Notes under the pieces: model-generated
What the model saw: the letters and a program-made list of their open reading frames with translations, nothing else
What the model was told of the DNA's origin: nothing
Database searches by the model: none
Translations under genes and position numbers: made by a program
Shown here: one piece after another, positions 9,322-18,492 of the stretch
Position numbering within the stretch: the stretch's first letter is position 1
Layout: every line of letters starts with the position of its first letter
DNA from: UBA1794 sp050946375
Lineage (GTDB): Bacteria; Bacteroidota; Bacteroidia; Bacteroidales; Bacteroidaceae
Assembly: GCA_050946375.1 (NCBI GenBank)
Contig: JBMNUT010000003.1
Span: 191,985-255,984 of the forward strand
Length of the DNA: 64,000 nucleotides
Direction of reading: 5' to 3'

Positions 9322-9400
9322 GAAAACCTGCAAGTCTTTTTCAGAATACCCCTGCAGCTTTTTTCTGAAAAGCCTGAGCCTTTTTCTTTACACCTTTTCA
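9322..9400. repeat. Interspersed short-repeat cluster, copy 1
   Basis: Degenerate units with CTGCA-type centres and flanking oligo-A/CTTTTT tracts, spaced about 20-25 bases, directly after the manA terminator. Same family as the clusters at 14803, 38441 and 62943, but more diverged. Confidence 0.55.
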
Positions 9401-9548
9401 GATTGCACTGTGCTCATCTGACGGAGCGTTGGCTGCGGGCCTAAAAAATGGCTTTGAAACCTTTTCCCGTCTCGTTAAAAATGCGTACCTTAGCGCAGTT
9501 TTTTAGTAAAGAACGAACAGGAATAATAAAAACAGAAAAAGATAATAG

Positions 9549-12128
9549 ATGCTTGACCAAGACAGAATTTTGAAGGTCAATATAGAAGACGAGATGAAGT
9601 CTTCTTATATCGACTACTCGATGTCCGTAATCGTCTCGCGTGCGCTTCCCGATGTGCGCGATGGATTCAAGCCCGTACATCGCCGTATCCTTTATGGCAT
9701 GATGCGCATGGGCAATACTTCCGGAAGTCCTTATATGAAATGTGCCCGTGCCGTGGGTGAGGTGATGGGTAAATATCATCCCCATGGCGACAGTTCGGTT
9801 TATTTGGCACAAGTCCGTATGGGGCAGCCTTGGAACATGCGCTATCTGCTCATAGACGGTCAGGGTAACTTTGGTTCGGTCGACGGCGATTCGCCTGCTG
9901 CTATGCGTTATACGGAAGCCCGTTTGAGCAAAATGGGCGAAGAAATGATGCAAGACCTGGACAAAGAGACGGTGGACATGGTACGTAACTTCGACAATAC
10001 GCTCGACGAACCGACCGTTTTGCCTACGCGGATTCCCAATTTGTTGGTCAACGGTGCAACAGGAATTGCCGTCGGCATGGCAACCAACATGCCGACTCAC
10101 AATATAAGCGAAGTGATAGACGCTTGTATCGCCTATGTTCGCAACAATGACATTACCATTGACGAGCTGATGCAGTACGTGAAAGCTCCGGATTTCCCGA
10201 CGGGCGGCTTCATTTACGGCATTAAAGGCGTGCGCGAGGCCTATGAAACGGGACACGGACGCATCATTATGCGTGCTCGCGCCGAGATAGAATCCGGCGA
10301 GGGGCATGACAAGATTATCGTTACCGAGATTCCTTACGGAGTCAACAAGCGGGAATTGATAGAACACATTGCTTCTTTGGTAAACGAGAAGAAGATTGAC
10401 GGGATAAGCAATGTGAACGACGAGAGCGGACGCGACGGTATGCGCATCGTTATCGATGTGAAGCGGGATACGAATGCTAATATTCTGCTGAATAAGCTCT
10501 ACAAAATGACTGCTCTGCAGTGCGCTTTCAGTGTAAATAACGTCGCTTTGGTACATGGGCGGCCTTATACACTGAATTTGAAAGAGATTATTCAGAACTT
10601 CATAGAGCACCGTCACGATGTAGTCATTCGTCGTACGCGTTTCTTACTGCGCAAGGCGCAGGAACGCATTCATATTTTGGATGCGTTGATTGTAGCCTCC
10701 GACAATATTGACGAAGTAGTTCACATCATCAGAGCTGCCTCGGAGCCTAAAGTGGCAATTGAGAATTTGATGGAACGGTTCTCATTTACAGAAGTTCAGG
10801 CCCGTGCTATTGTCGAAATGCGCTTGCGCCAACTCACAGGGCTGGAGCAGGATAAGCTCCATGCCGAGGCAGATGAGGTAAGAAAGCAGATCGATTACTA
10901 CAATTCGATTCTTTCCGATGATGCATTGTGCCAGCAGGTCATCATAGAAGAGTTGCAGGAAGTAAAAGATAAGTATGGCGATGAGCGCCGGAGCGAGATA
11001 ATCTATTCTTCGGAAGAGTTCAATCCGGAAGATTTCTATGCAGATGACCAAATGGTAATCACCATATCGCATTTGGGTTATATCAAGCGGACGCCGCTCT
11101 CCGATTTCCATGCTCAGCATCGGGGTGGCGTAGGTTCGAAAGGAACGGATACGCGCGACAACGATTTCATCGAGAACATCTATCCGGCAACGATGCACAA
11201 TACGATGCTTTTCTTCACACAGAAAGGCCGTTGCTACTGGATGCGCGTCTACGAAATACCGGAAGGAACGAAAAATTCCAAGGGTCGTGCCATTCAAAAC
11301 CTGCTTAATATCGACGCAGATGATAAGGTAAACGCTTTTGTTCGTGTAAAGACTCTGAATGATCCGGACTACATAAATAGCCATTACATCTTGTTCTGTA
11401 CGAAGCAGGGCGTGGTGAAAAAGACTTCTCTTGAGCAATATTCTCGTCCGAGACAGAACGGTGTGAACGCAATCACTATACGCGAAGACGACCAAGTTAT
11501 TGAGGTTCGGATGACGGACGGTACGAATGAGATCGTAATAGCCAACCGAAACGGCCGGGCAATTCGCTTTAATGAGCAGACCGTGCGCGAAATGGGACGT
11601 ACGGCTACCGGCGTTCGCGGAATGCGCCTGGACGAAGATGGAAGTGATGAGGTAGTCGGCATGGTTTGCATCAAGGATCCGGAGAAAGAGAGCATCATGG
11701 TTGTTTCCGAACAAGGCTACGGCAAGCGGAGCAACATAGATGATTACCGCATAACCAACCGCGGTGCGAAAGGCGTCAAGACGTTGAATATAACGGAAAA
11801 GACGGGTAAATTGGTAGCAATCAAGTGCGTGACGGACGACAACGACTTGATGATTATCAATAAGTCAGGCATCACGATTCGTCTGGCGGTAAATACTATC
11901 CGGATTATGGGCCGTGCTACGCAAGGAGTGCGCCTCATTAATCTGGAAAAACGAGGCGACCGGATTGCATCGGTATGCAAGGTTCAGCACGAAACTGAAG
12001 ACACTACTGCCGAAGAGGAGAATCCGAATCTTCCGACAGGGGAGGCATCTTCCGGCGATACTTCCGCTGAAACTACCGATCAGTCCCTCGACACTACGAA
12101 TGAAAACAATCCACAAATCGATAACTAA
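9549..12128 (+). CDS. gyrA: DNA gyrase subunit A
   Basis: An 859-residue type IIA topoisomerase A subunit. The DNA-cleaving tyrosine is Y121 in AAMRYTEARL. The winged-helix and tower domains are intact. A GyrA-box-like HRGGVGSKG in the C-terminal beta-pinwheel supports gyrase rather than topoisomerase IV. The tail (after residue 825) is acidic and rich in T and E. In the quinolone-determining segment KYHPHGDSSVYLAQ, Ser82 (E. coli S83) is the sensitive-type residue, while the position equivalent to E. coli D87 is Leu86. The TPR gene follows 15 bases downstream, so the two are probably co-transcribed. Confidence 0.96.
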   Translation: MLDQDRILKVNIEDEMKSSYIDYSMSVIVSRALPDVRDGFKPVHRRILYGMMRMGNTSGSPYMKCARAVGEVMGKYHPHGDSSVYLAQVRMGQPWNMRYLLIDGQGNFGSVDGDSPAAMRYTEARLSKMGEEMMQDLDKETVDMVRNFDNTLDEPTVLPTRIPNLLVNGATGIAVGMATNMPTHNISEVIDACIAYVRNNDITIDELMQYVKAPDFPTGGFIYGIKGVREAYETGHGRIIMRARAEIESGEGHDKIIVTEIPYGVNKRELIEHIASLVNEKKIDGISNVNDESGRDGMRIVIDVKRDTNANILLNKLYKMTALQCAFSVNNVALVHGRPYTLNLKEIIQNFIEHRHDVVIRRTRFLLRKAQERIHILDALIVASDNIDEVVHIIRAASEPKVAIENLMERFSFTEVQARAIVEMRLRQLTGLEQDKLHAEADEVRKQIDYYNSILSDDALCQQVIIEELQEVKDKYGDERRSEIIYSSEEFNPEDFYADDQMVITISHLGYIKRTPLSDFHAQHRGGVGSKGTDTRDNDFIENIYPATMHNTMLFFTQKGRCYWMRVYEIPEGTKNSKGRAIQNLLNIDADDKVNAFVRVKTLNDPDYINSHYILFCTKQGVVKKTSLEQYSRPRQNGVNAITIREDDQVIEVRMTDGTNEIVIANRNGRAIRFNEQTVREMGRTATGVRGMRLDEDGSDEVVGMVCIKDPEKESIMVVSEQGYGKRSNIDDYRITNRGAKGVKTLNITEKTGKLVAIKCVTDDNDLMIINKSGITIRLAVNTIRIMGRATQGVRLINLEKRGDRIASVCKVQHETEDTTAEEENPNLPTGEASSGDTSAETTDQSLDTTNENNPQIDN

Positions 12129-12143
12129 TAAAAGTATTGAGTT

Positions 12144-13391
12144 ATGAGACATTACGCTTTGGCTTTAAGCCTGCTGCTTGTTGCCGGAACGGCATTCGGG
12201 CAGAAATCGAACGTGAAGATAGCAAAGTCTGCATTGGGTGAAGAGAATCCCAATTTTGACGAGGCTTTTACTGCAATCAATGCGGCGATGCAGGACCCCA
12301 CCACAAAGGATGATCCGGAAACATACGATATTGCCGGTGAACTTTACAAGAAGGTTTACGAAGTGGAAGGCCTGAAAGCCGCCGGAGGCAATGCGTATGA
12401 CACAGCAAAGCTGTACAACAGTACGATGGAGATGTTCAAGTATTATCAATTGTGCGATGAGAAAGCACAGATTCCTGATAAGAAAGGCAAAATCCGCAAG
12501 AACAAATGGCGCGAGAGCAACCAGGCCGATATGGTAAAGTACCACGGCCAGCTGTTCAACGGAGGTGCGGTATATTACATGATGGCAAAGAAAGACTACA
12601 AGAATGCCGTTAAATTCCTGGGTTATTACCTCGATGTGGCAGACGCGCCCATGCTGAAAGAGTTTAATCTGCTGAGCGATAGCGCCAAGAGCGTTACGGC
12701 TTTCTATGCTTCCTATGCCGCTTATGCCGCAGGGGACTATCCCAATGTCATCAAGTACGGCCAGATGGCGCTGAATAGCCCGAACGAATCGGACGTAAAC
12801 ACGGTGTATGACATCATGACCCGTGCCTATCGTGAGGAAAACGATACCGTCAACTGGATACGCATGCTGCAGGAAGGCATCAAACGCAACCCTGCTTCTG
12901 AGAACAACATGGTGCAGCTGATCAACTACTACAGCGAAAAGGGTCAGAACGACGAAGCCGTCAAGTTTGCAGACCAGCTGATTGAGAGCGATCCCGACAA
13001 TGACTACAGCTATTTCATCAAAGGTTATCTGCTTCAGAACCTCAACCGTCCGTCGGAAGCCGTTGACTTGTACAAGAAAGCGATTGAGATCAATCCGAAT
13101 AACGAGGCATATTATTCGAACTTAGGCACGTGCTACATTGCAATCGCCCAAGAAATGGACGCATCTGCAGAGTATGGTTCGGAAGAGTACAAGAACCAGC
13201 AGAAACTCAGCATGCAGAACTACATGTGGGCTCGTGAGAACTTCGAGAAAGTACGCGAGCTGGCTCCTGCGAAAGAAGACCTTTGGGTAGCTCCGCTTTA
13301 CCGCATTTACTACAAGCTCGGCATCCGTCAGGGTGAAGACTTCCAGATGCTCGAAAAGAAAATGGCCGAGCGCGAAGGTACGCAGCAGTAG
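12144..13391 (+). CDS. Secreted tetratricopeptide repeat protein
   Basis: A 415-residue protein with a signal peptide (residues 1-19, ALALSLLLVAGTAFGQ). It has TPR units in the second half, for example a segment around residues 290-330 with SEAVDLYKKAIEINPNNEAY. It is likely a periplasmic protein-protein interaction scaffold. It starts 15 bases after gyrA and ends at a strong terminator. The gyrA-TPR arrangement is, to my memory, conserved in Bacteroides, but the function is unknown. Confidence 0.8.
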   Translation: MRHYALALSLLLVAGTAFGQKSNVKIAKSALGEENPNFDEAFTAINAAMQDPTTKDDPETYDIAGELYKKVYEVEGLKAAGGNAYDTAKLYNSTMEMFKYYQLCDEKAQIPDKKGKIRKNKWRESNQADMVKYHGQLFNGGAVYYMMAKKDYKNAVKFLGYYLDVADAPMLKEFNLLSDSAKSVTAFYASYAAYAAGDYPNVIKYGQMALNSPNESDVNTVYDIMTRAYREENDTVNWIRMLQEGIKRNPASENNMVQLINYYSEKGQNDEAVKFADQLIESDPDNDYSYFIKGYLLQNLNRPSEAVDLYKKAIEINPNNEAYYSNLGTCYIAIAQEMDASAEYGSEEYKNQQKLSMQNYMWARENFEKVRELAPAKEDLWVAPLYRIYYKLGIRQGEDFQMLEKKMAEREGTQQ

Positions 13392-13424
13392 TCCTGAAAA
13401 GAAGAACGCATAAGCTGAATTGAA

Positions 13425-13463
13425 AGCGGGAATGTTCCGTAGTGGAACATTCCCGCTTTTTTG
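13425..13463 (+). terminator. Intrinsic terminator after the gyrA-TPR unit
   Basis: A 14-bp perfect stem, AGCGGGAATGTTCC (13425-13438) with GGAACATTCCCGCT (13444-13457), a five-base loop, and a T run to about 13463. Confidence 0.92.
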
Positions 13464-13540
13464 TTTGCAAGCCCGCAGGCGTTGCTTTCTTGTAGATGAA
13501 CTTATTCCCGTTTCTTCGGCGGAGAACAGGGTGGAGGGCT

Positions 13541-14791
13541 TCAGGAGTTTTTCCCGGGTTCCGCCCCGATAGCTTTCCCTATGCCGTAGAAGTCGGCCGA
13601 AGAAGGCTGTTGGTAAATCCTGAGCCTAAACTCCGGCGCCAGGGCCACGATAGATTCCATGATGTCCGACACCCAGTTTTCGAAGCGTTCCCACTGCGTC
13701 TCATTGAGGAAGAGAAGGATTTCCAAGGGAATGCCTTGCGGGGTATGCGTAAGTTCGCGTACGACGAAGAAACGGTCCTCCGTGCGGGCCATGGGATGGT
13801 GGCTGAGATAATGCTGAAGATAGTGGCGGAAGAGCGTCAGATTCACTATCCGGTCGGGGAAACTGCGCGAGTCGGTTGCCTCGGGCTGCAGCTCCGGAAA
13901 ATCCGAAATCAGGGGGAATGCCGGCAAGGCCTTTACTTCGTCCATCGTCAGGAGCTGTACGCTTCGGATGTCGATGTAGACGGTTTGCGCCATGCGTCTG
14001 CTGCCGCCTTCTTTCATGTAGCGCCAGTTCTGAAACGGTTCGTTGACCAAAAGATGCGGCGGTATGGTGAAAATCGTTTGATCGAAGTTGCGTACTTTCA
14101 CCGTGTTCAGGTTGATGTCTTCCACCGTGCCGTTGATTCCGTGTTTGCTGACCGTAATCCAGTCGCCCGGGCGTATCATGTCGTGGGCCGAAAGCTGTAT
14201 CCCGGAGGTGAAGTTGACTATCGTATCTTTGAAAATCAGGGATACGATGGCGGCCGAAGCACCTAATCCGGCGAGCAGATGGAACGGGGAACGGTCGAGA
14301 AGAATACTGATGATGACGATGATGGTGACGATGTAAATCAGCAGATTCACCACCTGAAGCATGCCTTTGATGGGCTTGTCGCGCAGTTTGTCGAAGGTGT
14401 CCCATATGTGGTATGCCGTCTTTACGATGGACGTCCCCAGGAACATGAATGCAATGGCGAGATAGATGCGGCAGGCGATGTCGACCCATCCGGGCAGAGC
14501 ATTGTTGGTCGAGAGGATAGGTACCAGATAGTAGAGGATGAAGGGGGGCAGCAGCCGGCAGAGGCTCTTGAGTACTTTAGGATTGAGTAGCAGGTCGTCC
14601 CACTGGGTGCGCGTATGGCTTATGGCTTTCAGCACGATGGGAACGATGTAGCGGTTTACAATCCATGTGATGAGGATGGACAGCAAAAGGGCGATGAGCA
14701 GAGCCAGATAATTGTCGATTTCTGTACTTATCCGTTCCGAGACGCCCATGCTGAGCAACCATTCGTCTATCCATTTTAAGAATTGCTGCAT
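13541..14791 (-). CDS. MscS-family mechanosensitive channel, YbdG-like
   Basis: A 416-residue membrane channel. Several transmembrane helices lie in the first 180 residues, followed by the MscS core: GLGASAAIVSLIFKDTI (pore helix), then the beta-domain IRPGDWITV, GTVEDINLNTVKVRNFD, and TIPPHLLVNEPFQNW. The insertion after the beta-domain (GGSRRMAQTVYIDI) resembles YbdG/MscM. The ATG at 14791 (MQQFLKW) is chosen. The open frame reaches 14848, but those extra 19 residues are encoded by the interspersed repeat and are not credible. It is the last gene of the run that begins near 25925. Confidence 0.88.
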   Translation of the reverse strand: MQQFLKWIDEWLLSMGVSERISTEIDNYLALLIALLLSILITWIVNRYIVPIVLKAISHTRTQWDDLLLNPKVLKSLCRLLPPFILYYLVPILSTNNALPGWVDIACRIYLAIAFMFLGTSIVKTAYHIWDTFDKLRDKPIKGMLQVVNLLIYIVTIIVIISILLDRSPFHLLAGLGASAAIVSLIFKDTIVNFTSGIQLSAHDMIRPGDWITVSKHGINGTVEDINLNTVKVRNFDQTIFTIPPHLLVNEPFQNWRYMKEGGSRRMAQTVYIDIRSVQLLTMDEVKALPAFPLISDFPELQPEATDSRSFPDRIVNLTLFRHYLQHYLSHHPMARTEDRFFVVRELTHTPQGIPLEILLFLNETQWERFENWVSDIMESIVALAPEFRLRIYQQPSSADFYGIGKAIGAEPGKNS

Positions 14792-14802
14792 AGGTATTGG
14801 AA

Positions 14803-14853
14803 AAAAGTTGCAAGGCTTTTGCCGGAAAGCCTTGCAACTTTTCGGCAAAAGCC
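14803..14853. repeat. Interspersed short-repeat cluster, copy 2: strong hairpin
   Basis: AAAAGTTGCAAGGCTTT (14803-14819) and AAAGCCTTGCAACTTTT (14826-14842) form a perfect 17-bp inverted repeat with a six-base loop. An overlapping alternative pairing joins GGCTTTTGCCG (14814-14824) with CGGCAAAAGCC (14843-14853). It lies between the P-type ATPase and the MscS gene and, on the minus strand, ends in a short run of T, so it could attenuate read-through. Confidence 0.85.
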
Positions 14854-14861
14854 TTAAGGGT

Positions 14862-17609
14862 TTATCGTTTGAACAGGCGATATATTTCGCCCACTATCAG
14901 CACCGGTGCCGTATAAAGCAGGAGCAAACCCCAGTCTTCCAGCCTGAGCGGAGTGACATTGAACATCTGCCCGCCGAGCGAAACGATGACGATTTGTCCC
15001 AGGAGTATCAGTACGGATACCGAAAGGAAACCTTTGCTGTGCGAAAGGTTGCTGAATGCGCTGCCTTGGGTGTGGAAGGCTTTTGCGTTAAACATGTTCC
15101 AGAACTGCAGGAACACGAAGAAGGTGAAAAACATCGACAGCTCTTTTGCCGTGAGTTCATTGTGTCCTTGGCTGAAGTCGAAGAACGAGCTGAAGAAATC
15201 GGCAAAGGAGAATGCCGTCATCGTGGGCACGTCGTAGTGTTTGAAGTACTGGAGCAGTCCGAAAAGCAGAATCACGAAGATGAATCCCACGCCTAAAATG
15301 ATGCGGCGCATGGGCTTCGTGATGATGAAGGCTTCCGGGTTACGCGGTTTCTCTTTCATCACCCGCTCCGAGGGAGGCAGCGAAGCGAGCGCCATTGCGG
15401 CGAAAGTATCCATAATAAGGTTCACCCACAGCATTTGGGTTACGGTGAGCGGGCTTTCCGTGCCTAAGAATGCGCCGATAAGCACGATGAGGCAGGCCAC
15501 GACGTTGATGGTCATCTGGAAAATGATAAAGCGCTGTATGTTCTGATACAAGGAGCGTCCCCACATTACGGCCCGTGTGATGCTGGCAAAGGAGTTGTCG
15601 ATGATGGTGATGGCGCTGGCCTCTTTGGCCACCGATGTGCCGTCGCCCATCGAGAGTCCTATGTGGGCAGCCTTCAAGGCCGGTGCGTCGTTCGTCCCGT
15701 CGCCCGTGACGGCTACTACTTCCCCGCGGTCCTGCAGGGCTTTCACCAGGCGTTGTTTGTCCATGGGGCGTGCGCGGCTCATGATGCGCAGGTCGCCGAC
15801 CCGGTCGAGTACCTCGGCATCGGAGAGCGCGGCGAAGTCCGGACCGGTGATAATGCTGCGGTCCGTGGCCGATTCATCCCATATTCCGATTTGCCGGCCT
15901 ATCTCCTTGGCAGTGCCCGGCGTGTCGCCCGTAACGATTTTCACCTGTATTCCTGCTTCGAGGCAGCTCTTCACTGCCGCGGGAACGTCGCTGCGGACGG
16001 GGTCGGAGATGGCTACTATGCCGAGGAAGCACAGGTCGTTTTGCGCAATTCTGCCGTTGGCAAACGGTTCTTCACCTGCCTCCATCACGCGATAGGCGAA
16101 GCCCAACGTGCGCATGGCCTGGTTCTGATAGTCCAGAAGTTGCTTCTCGATTTCCTGTTTGTGCGGGGCTGCGGGCTGCGCGCCTTGGGGGGTGAGCATC
16201 GTGGTGCAGAGGCCGAATATGATTTCAGGGGCGCCCTTGACGTAAAGAATGCGTTTTTTCAAGACAGGCGACTCCACTACTGTGGCCATGTACTTGCGCT
16301 CGGTCGAGAAGGTCAGCTGCTCTACCACCGGACACTCCTCGCGCACGGCTGCATAGTTCAGGTTTTGTCCGCGAAGCCACAGCAGTAAGGCGCCTTCGGT
16401 CGGGTTTCCGAGCACAGAGGGGCGGCCTTTTTCCGATTCGTCCAGGTAGGCCGTTGAGTTTACGGCGATGCTTTCGGTCAGGAGCCGCGATACTTCGTCG
16501 TTGTCGGGTTTAAGTTTTTGTTCCTTCCCGAGGGGCGAGAAGTTAGTCTCATGGATGCGCATCTGATTTTCCGTAAGGGTTCCGGTCTTATCCGTGCAGA
16601 TAACGGAGCAGGCACCCATCGTTTCGCAGGCATGCATCTTGCGCACTAAGTTATTTGTGGCTAACATTCGCTTCATACTTAAAGCCAAACTCAAAGTGAC
16701 GCTCATCGGTAAGCCTTCGGGCACGGCGACTACGATGACAGTGACGGCAATCATGGCCGTCTGGAGCAGGTAGCCGGTGAAATCGACCCAGTTCAGTGTC
16801 GGCTCGGCATTGCCGTTGTGGAAGTAAACGAACAGTCGCCCGACGATGATGAGGGCGGCAATGGCGTAGCTGGCCTTGGTGATGAAGTCGCCGAGGCTGT
16901 CCAACTGCCGGTTGAGCGGGGTCTTTACGGAATTATCGATTTGCGAACCCTGGTACACCTTGCCGTACTCCGTGGCATCGCCTACGAGGGTTACGCGCAT
17001 GATGCCGTGCCCGTCGGCAACGGTGGTGCCTTTCATCACCTGATCGGACGGGTAGGTTGCGTCTTTGTCGAAGTCTTCTTTCCGCGTAGTCTTGCCGATC
17101 ATCGGTTCGCCGGTGAGAGTCGATTCGTTGACTTGCAGGGAGATTGCTTCGAGGAGCTGCCCGTCGGCAGGCACTTCCTCGCCGGTTTCCAGCAGGACGA
17201 TGTCGCCTACGACTACTTCCTTGCGGGGAATCTGGCAGACGTTTCCGCTGCGGATTACTTTTACCTGCGTGTCGTCGTTGACTTGGTTGAGGATTTCGAA
17301 CTTCTTGTTGGCGGAGAGTTCAAACCAAAAGCCTACGCAAGTGGCCAGAAGTATGGCCAGCAGGATTCCGGCGGGCTCGAAGAAGACGCTTCCGTCCTTG
17401 CCTTCGCCGAAGAATTCATAGCAGGCTACGCCCACGGAGAGCAGCAGCGCTACCAGAAGAATGAGGATGATGGGGTCGGTAAATTTCTCCAGAAATAGTT
17501 TCCAGATTGGCTCCTTTTCGGGTGGAGTCAATATGTTCTCGCCGTGTTGACGGCGGCTTTCGAGTACTTCTTCCGGGGTTAATCCGGTGTAATGTTTCTG
17601 TTGTTCCAT
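14862..17609 (-). CDS. Calcium-type P-type cation ATPase (PMCA/SERCA-like)
   Basis: A 915-residue IIA/IIB P-ATPase. The cation-ATPase N-terminal domain includes LTPEEVLESRR. The phosphorylation motif is CTDKTGTLTENQM near residue 338. The actuator loop is LTGEP near residue 165. The hinge is TGDGTNDAPALKAAHIGLSMG, slightly altered from GDGVNDAPAL. About ten membrane segments are predicted, with VAVPEGLPMSVTLSLA forming TM4. It probably exports calcium. It lies after the MurU-like gene on the same strand, separated by 130 bases that carry a repeat cluster. Confidence 0.9.
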   Translation of the reverse strand: MEQQKHYTGLTPEEVLESRRQHGENILTPPEKEPIWKLFLEKFTDPIILILLVALLLSVGVACYEFFGEGKDGSVFFEPAGILLAILLATCVGFWFELSANKKFEILNQVNDDTQVKVIRSGNVCQIPRKEVVVGDIVLLETGEEVPADGQLLEAISLQVNESTLTGEPMIGKTTRKEDFDKDATYPSDQVMKGTTVADGHGIMRVTLVGDATEYGKVYQGSQIDNSVKTPLNRQLDSLGDFITKASYAIAALIIVGRLFVYFHNGNAEPTLNWVDFTGYLLQTAMIAVTVIVVAVPEGLPMSVTLSLALSMKRMLATNNLVRKMHACETMGACSVICTDKTGTLTENQMRIHETNFSPLGKEQKLKPDNDEVSRLLTESIAVNSTAYLDESEKGRPSVLGNPTEGALLLWLRGQNLNYAAVREECPVVEQLTFSTERKYMATVVESPVLKKRILYVKGAPEIIFGLCTTMLTPQGAQPAAPHKQEIEKQLLDYQNQAMRTLGFAYRVMEAGEEPFANGRIAQNDLCFLGIVAISDPVRSDVPAAVKSCLEAGIQVKIVTGDTPGTAKEIGRQIGIWDESATDRSIITGPDFAALSDAEVLDRVGDLRIMSRARPMDKQRLVKALQDRGEVVAVTGDGTNDAPALKAAHIGLSMGDGTSVAKEASAITIIDNSFASITRAVMWGRSLYQNIQRFIIFQMTINVVACLIVLIGAFLGTESPLTVTQMLWVNLIMDTFAAMALASLPPSERVMKEKPRNPEAFIITKPMRRIILGVGFIFVILLFGLLQYFKHYDVPTMTAFSFADFFSSFFDFSQGHNELTAKELSMFFTFFVFLQFWNMFNAKAFHTQGSAFSNLSHSKGFLSVSVLILLGQIVIVSLGGQMFNVTPLRLEDWGLLLLYTAPVLIVGEIYRLFKR

Positions 17610-17660
17610 GAGGGAATAGGGTATATTTTTAAGGGTTGTTGTTCTTGTTCCGGTTGGTTA

Positions 17661-17760
17661 CGGCACTTGGGTCGGTAACTGCCGTGCCTTTCGGCCGAAA
17701 GCTACGGCACTTTTTGCGGAAAGGGGCAGGGCTTTTCTTTCATTTCGCGGCAAGGCTTTT
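17661..17760. repeat. Interspersed short-repeat cluster, copy 3
   Basis: Units such as GCGGAAAGGGGCAGGGCTTTTC and GCGGCAAGGCTTTTG, with inverted GCCGTGCC/CGGCAC segments, between the MurU-like gene and the ATPase gene. The last unit runs into the 3' end of the MurU-like gene and encodes its final residues. Confidence 0.6.
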
Positions 17761-18492
17761 GAGGAAGTCCGGTGCTTGCTGCAGGGTTTCGGGTTTCCCG
17801 ATGTCCAGCAGGCGCAGGTCTTTTTTCACGCAGGCCCGTATGGAGAAGCGGGCAGCCATGCGCAGGTAGAAATCGACGATGGGGAACCGCTCCGGTTCTT
17901 CCTGCAGGCACGGGAAAAGCATGGGGTCGAGCAGGTGTATTCCGGCAAATGCAAAGCGCCGGCATCGAGCTGGGTCGAAATGGGGGCGGGGAGATTTTAC
18001 TTCGCCGGTGCGCAGGTCGGTCCATCCCGCCAGGCACAAGTCGTCGTCGAAGAGCAGGTAACGCGACGTCTTCCGTTCGCTCACCAGGAGCGTTGCCGCA
18101 TCGCCTTTTCGGTGGCAGCGGGCAAATTCGGCCAAATCGACGTTGCTCAGAATGTCGATATTGTGGATGAGTATCGGATCGTTTGTCGTCCCTTCCTGCA
18201 GAAAGGGGAGGGCATGGCGGACGCCGCCTCCCGTGTCGCGCAGCAGGTCGCGCTCGTCGGAGATGTGTATGCACAGGCCGAAGTTTTCCTTTTCCTGCAG
18301 GAAGCGGATGATTTGTTCGGCATGGTGGTGTACGTTGATGGTGATGTCGGTAAATCCGGATGCTTTCAGTTTGAGCAGAAGATGCTCCAAAAGTGGCACA
18401 CCGGCTACGGGAACCAGTGCTTTGGGTATCGCCTCGGTCAAGGGGCGCAGGCGGGTTCCGAGTCCGGCGGCAAAAATCATGACTTTATTCAT
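17740..18492 (-). CDS. Sugar-1-phosphate nucleotidyltransferase, MurU-like
   Basis: A 250-residue NTP_transferase protein. The N-terminal nucleotide-binding loop is MIFAAGLGTRLRPLTE, followed by PKALVPVAGVPLLEHLL. A metal-binding HNIDILS segment lies near residue 110, and FAGIHLLDP near residue 190. The size fits MurU (MurNAc-1-phosphate uridylyltransferase) better than the larger UDP-glucose enzymes. It overlaps the upstream kinase-RapZ gene by 4 bases (ATGA), which indicates tight coupling, and AmgK-MurU is the known kinase and uridylyltransferase pair of peptidoglycan recycling. The start at 18492 is preferred over an upstream in-frame ATG that has no family homology. Substrate is inferred from context. 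Confidence 0.82.
   Translation of the reverse strand: MNKVMIFAAGLGTRLRPLTEAIPKALVPVAGVPLLEHLLLKLKASGFTDITINVHHHAEQIIRFLQEKENFGLCIHISDERDLLRDTGGGVRHALPFLQEGTTNDPILIHNIDILSNVDLAEFARCHRKGDAATLLVSERKTSRYLLFDDDLCLAGWTDLRTGEVKSPRPHFDPARCRRFAFAGIHLLDPMLFPCLQEEPERFPIVDFYLRMAARFSIRACVKKDLRLLDIGKPETLQQAPDFLKSLAAK

Larger units (their letters stand above)
9242..9548. other. Intergenic region manA-gyrA
   Basis: 307 bases without a gene. It holds the manA terminator (9269-9321), a cluster of the interspersed short repeat (about 9322-9400), and the leader of gyrA. A weak -7-like box TACCTTAG at 9486-9493 is the best promoter candidate for gyrA, one mismatch from TAnnTTTG. I see no small ORF with a credible start. 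Confidence 0.6.
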
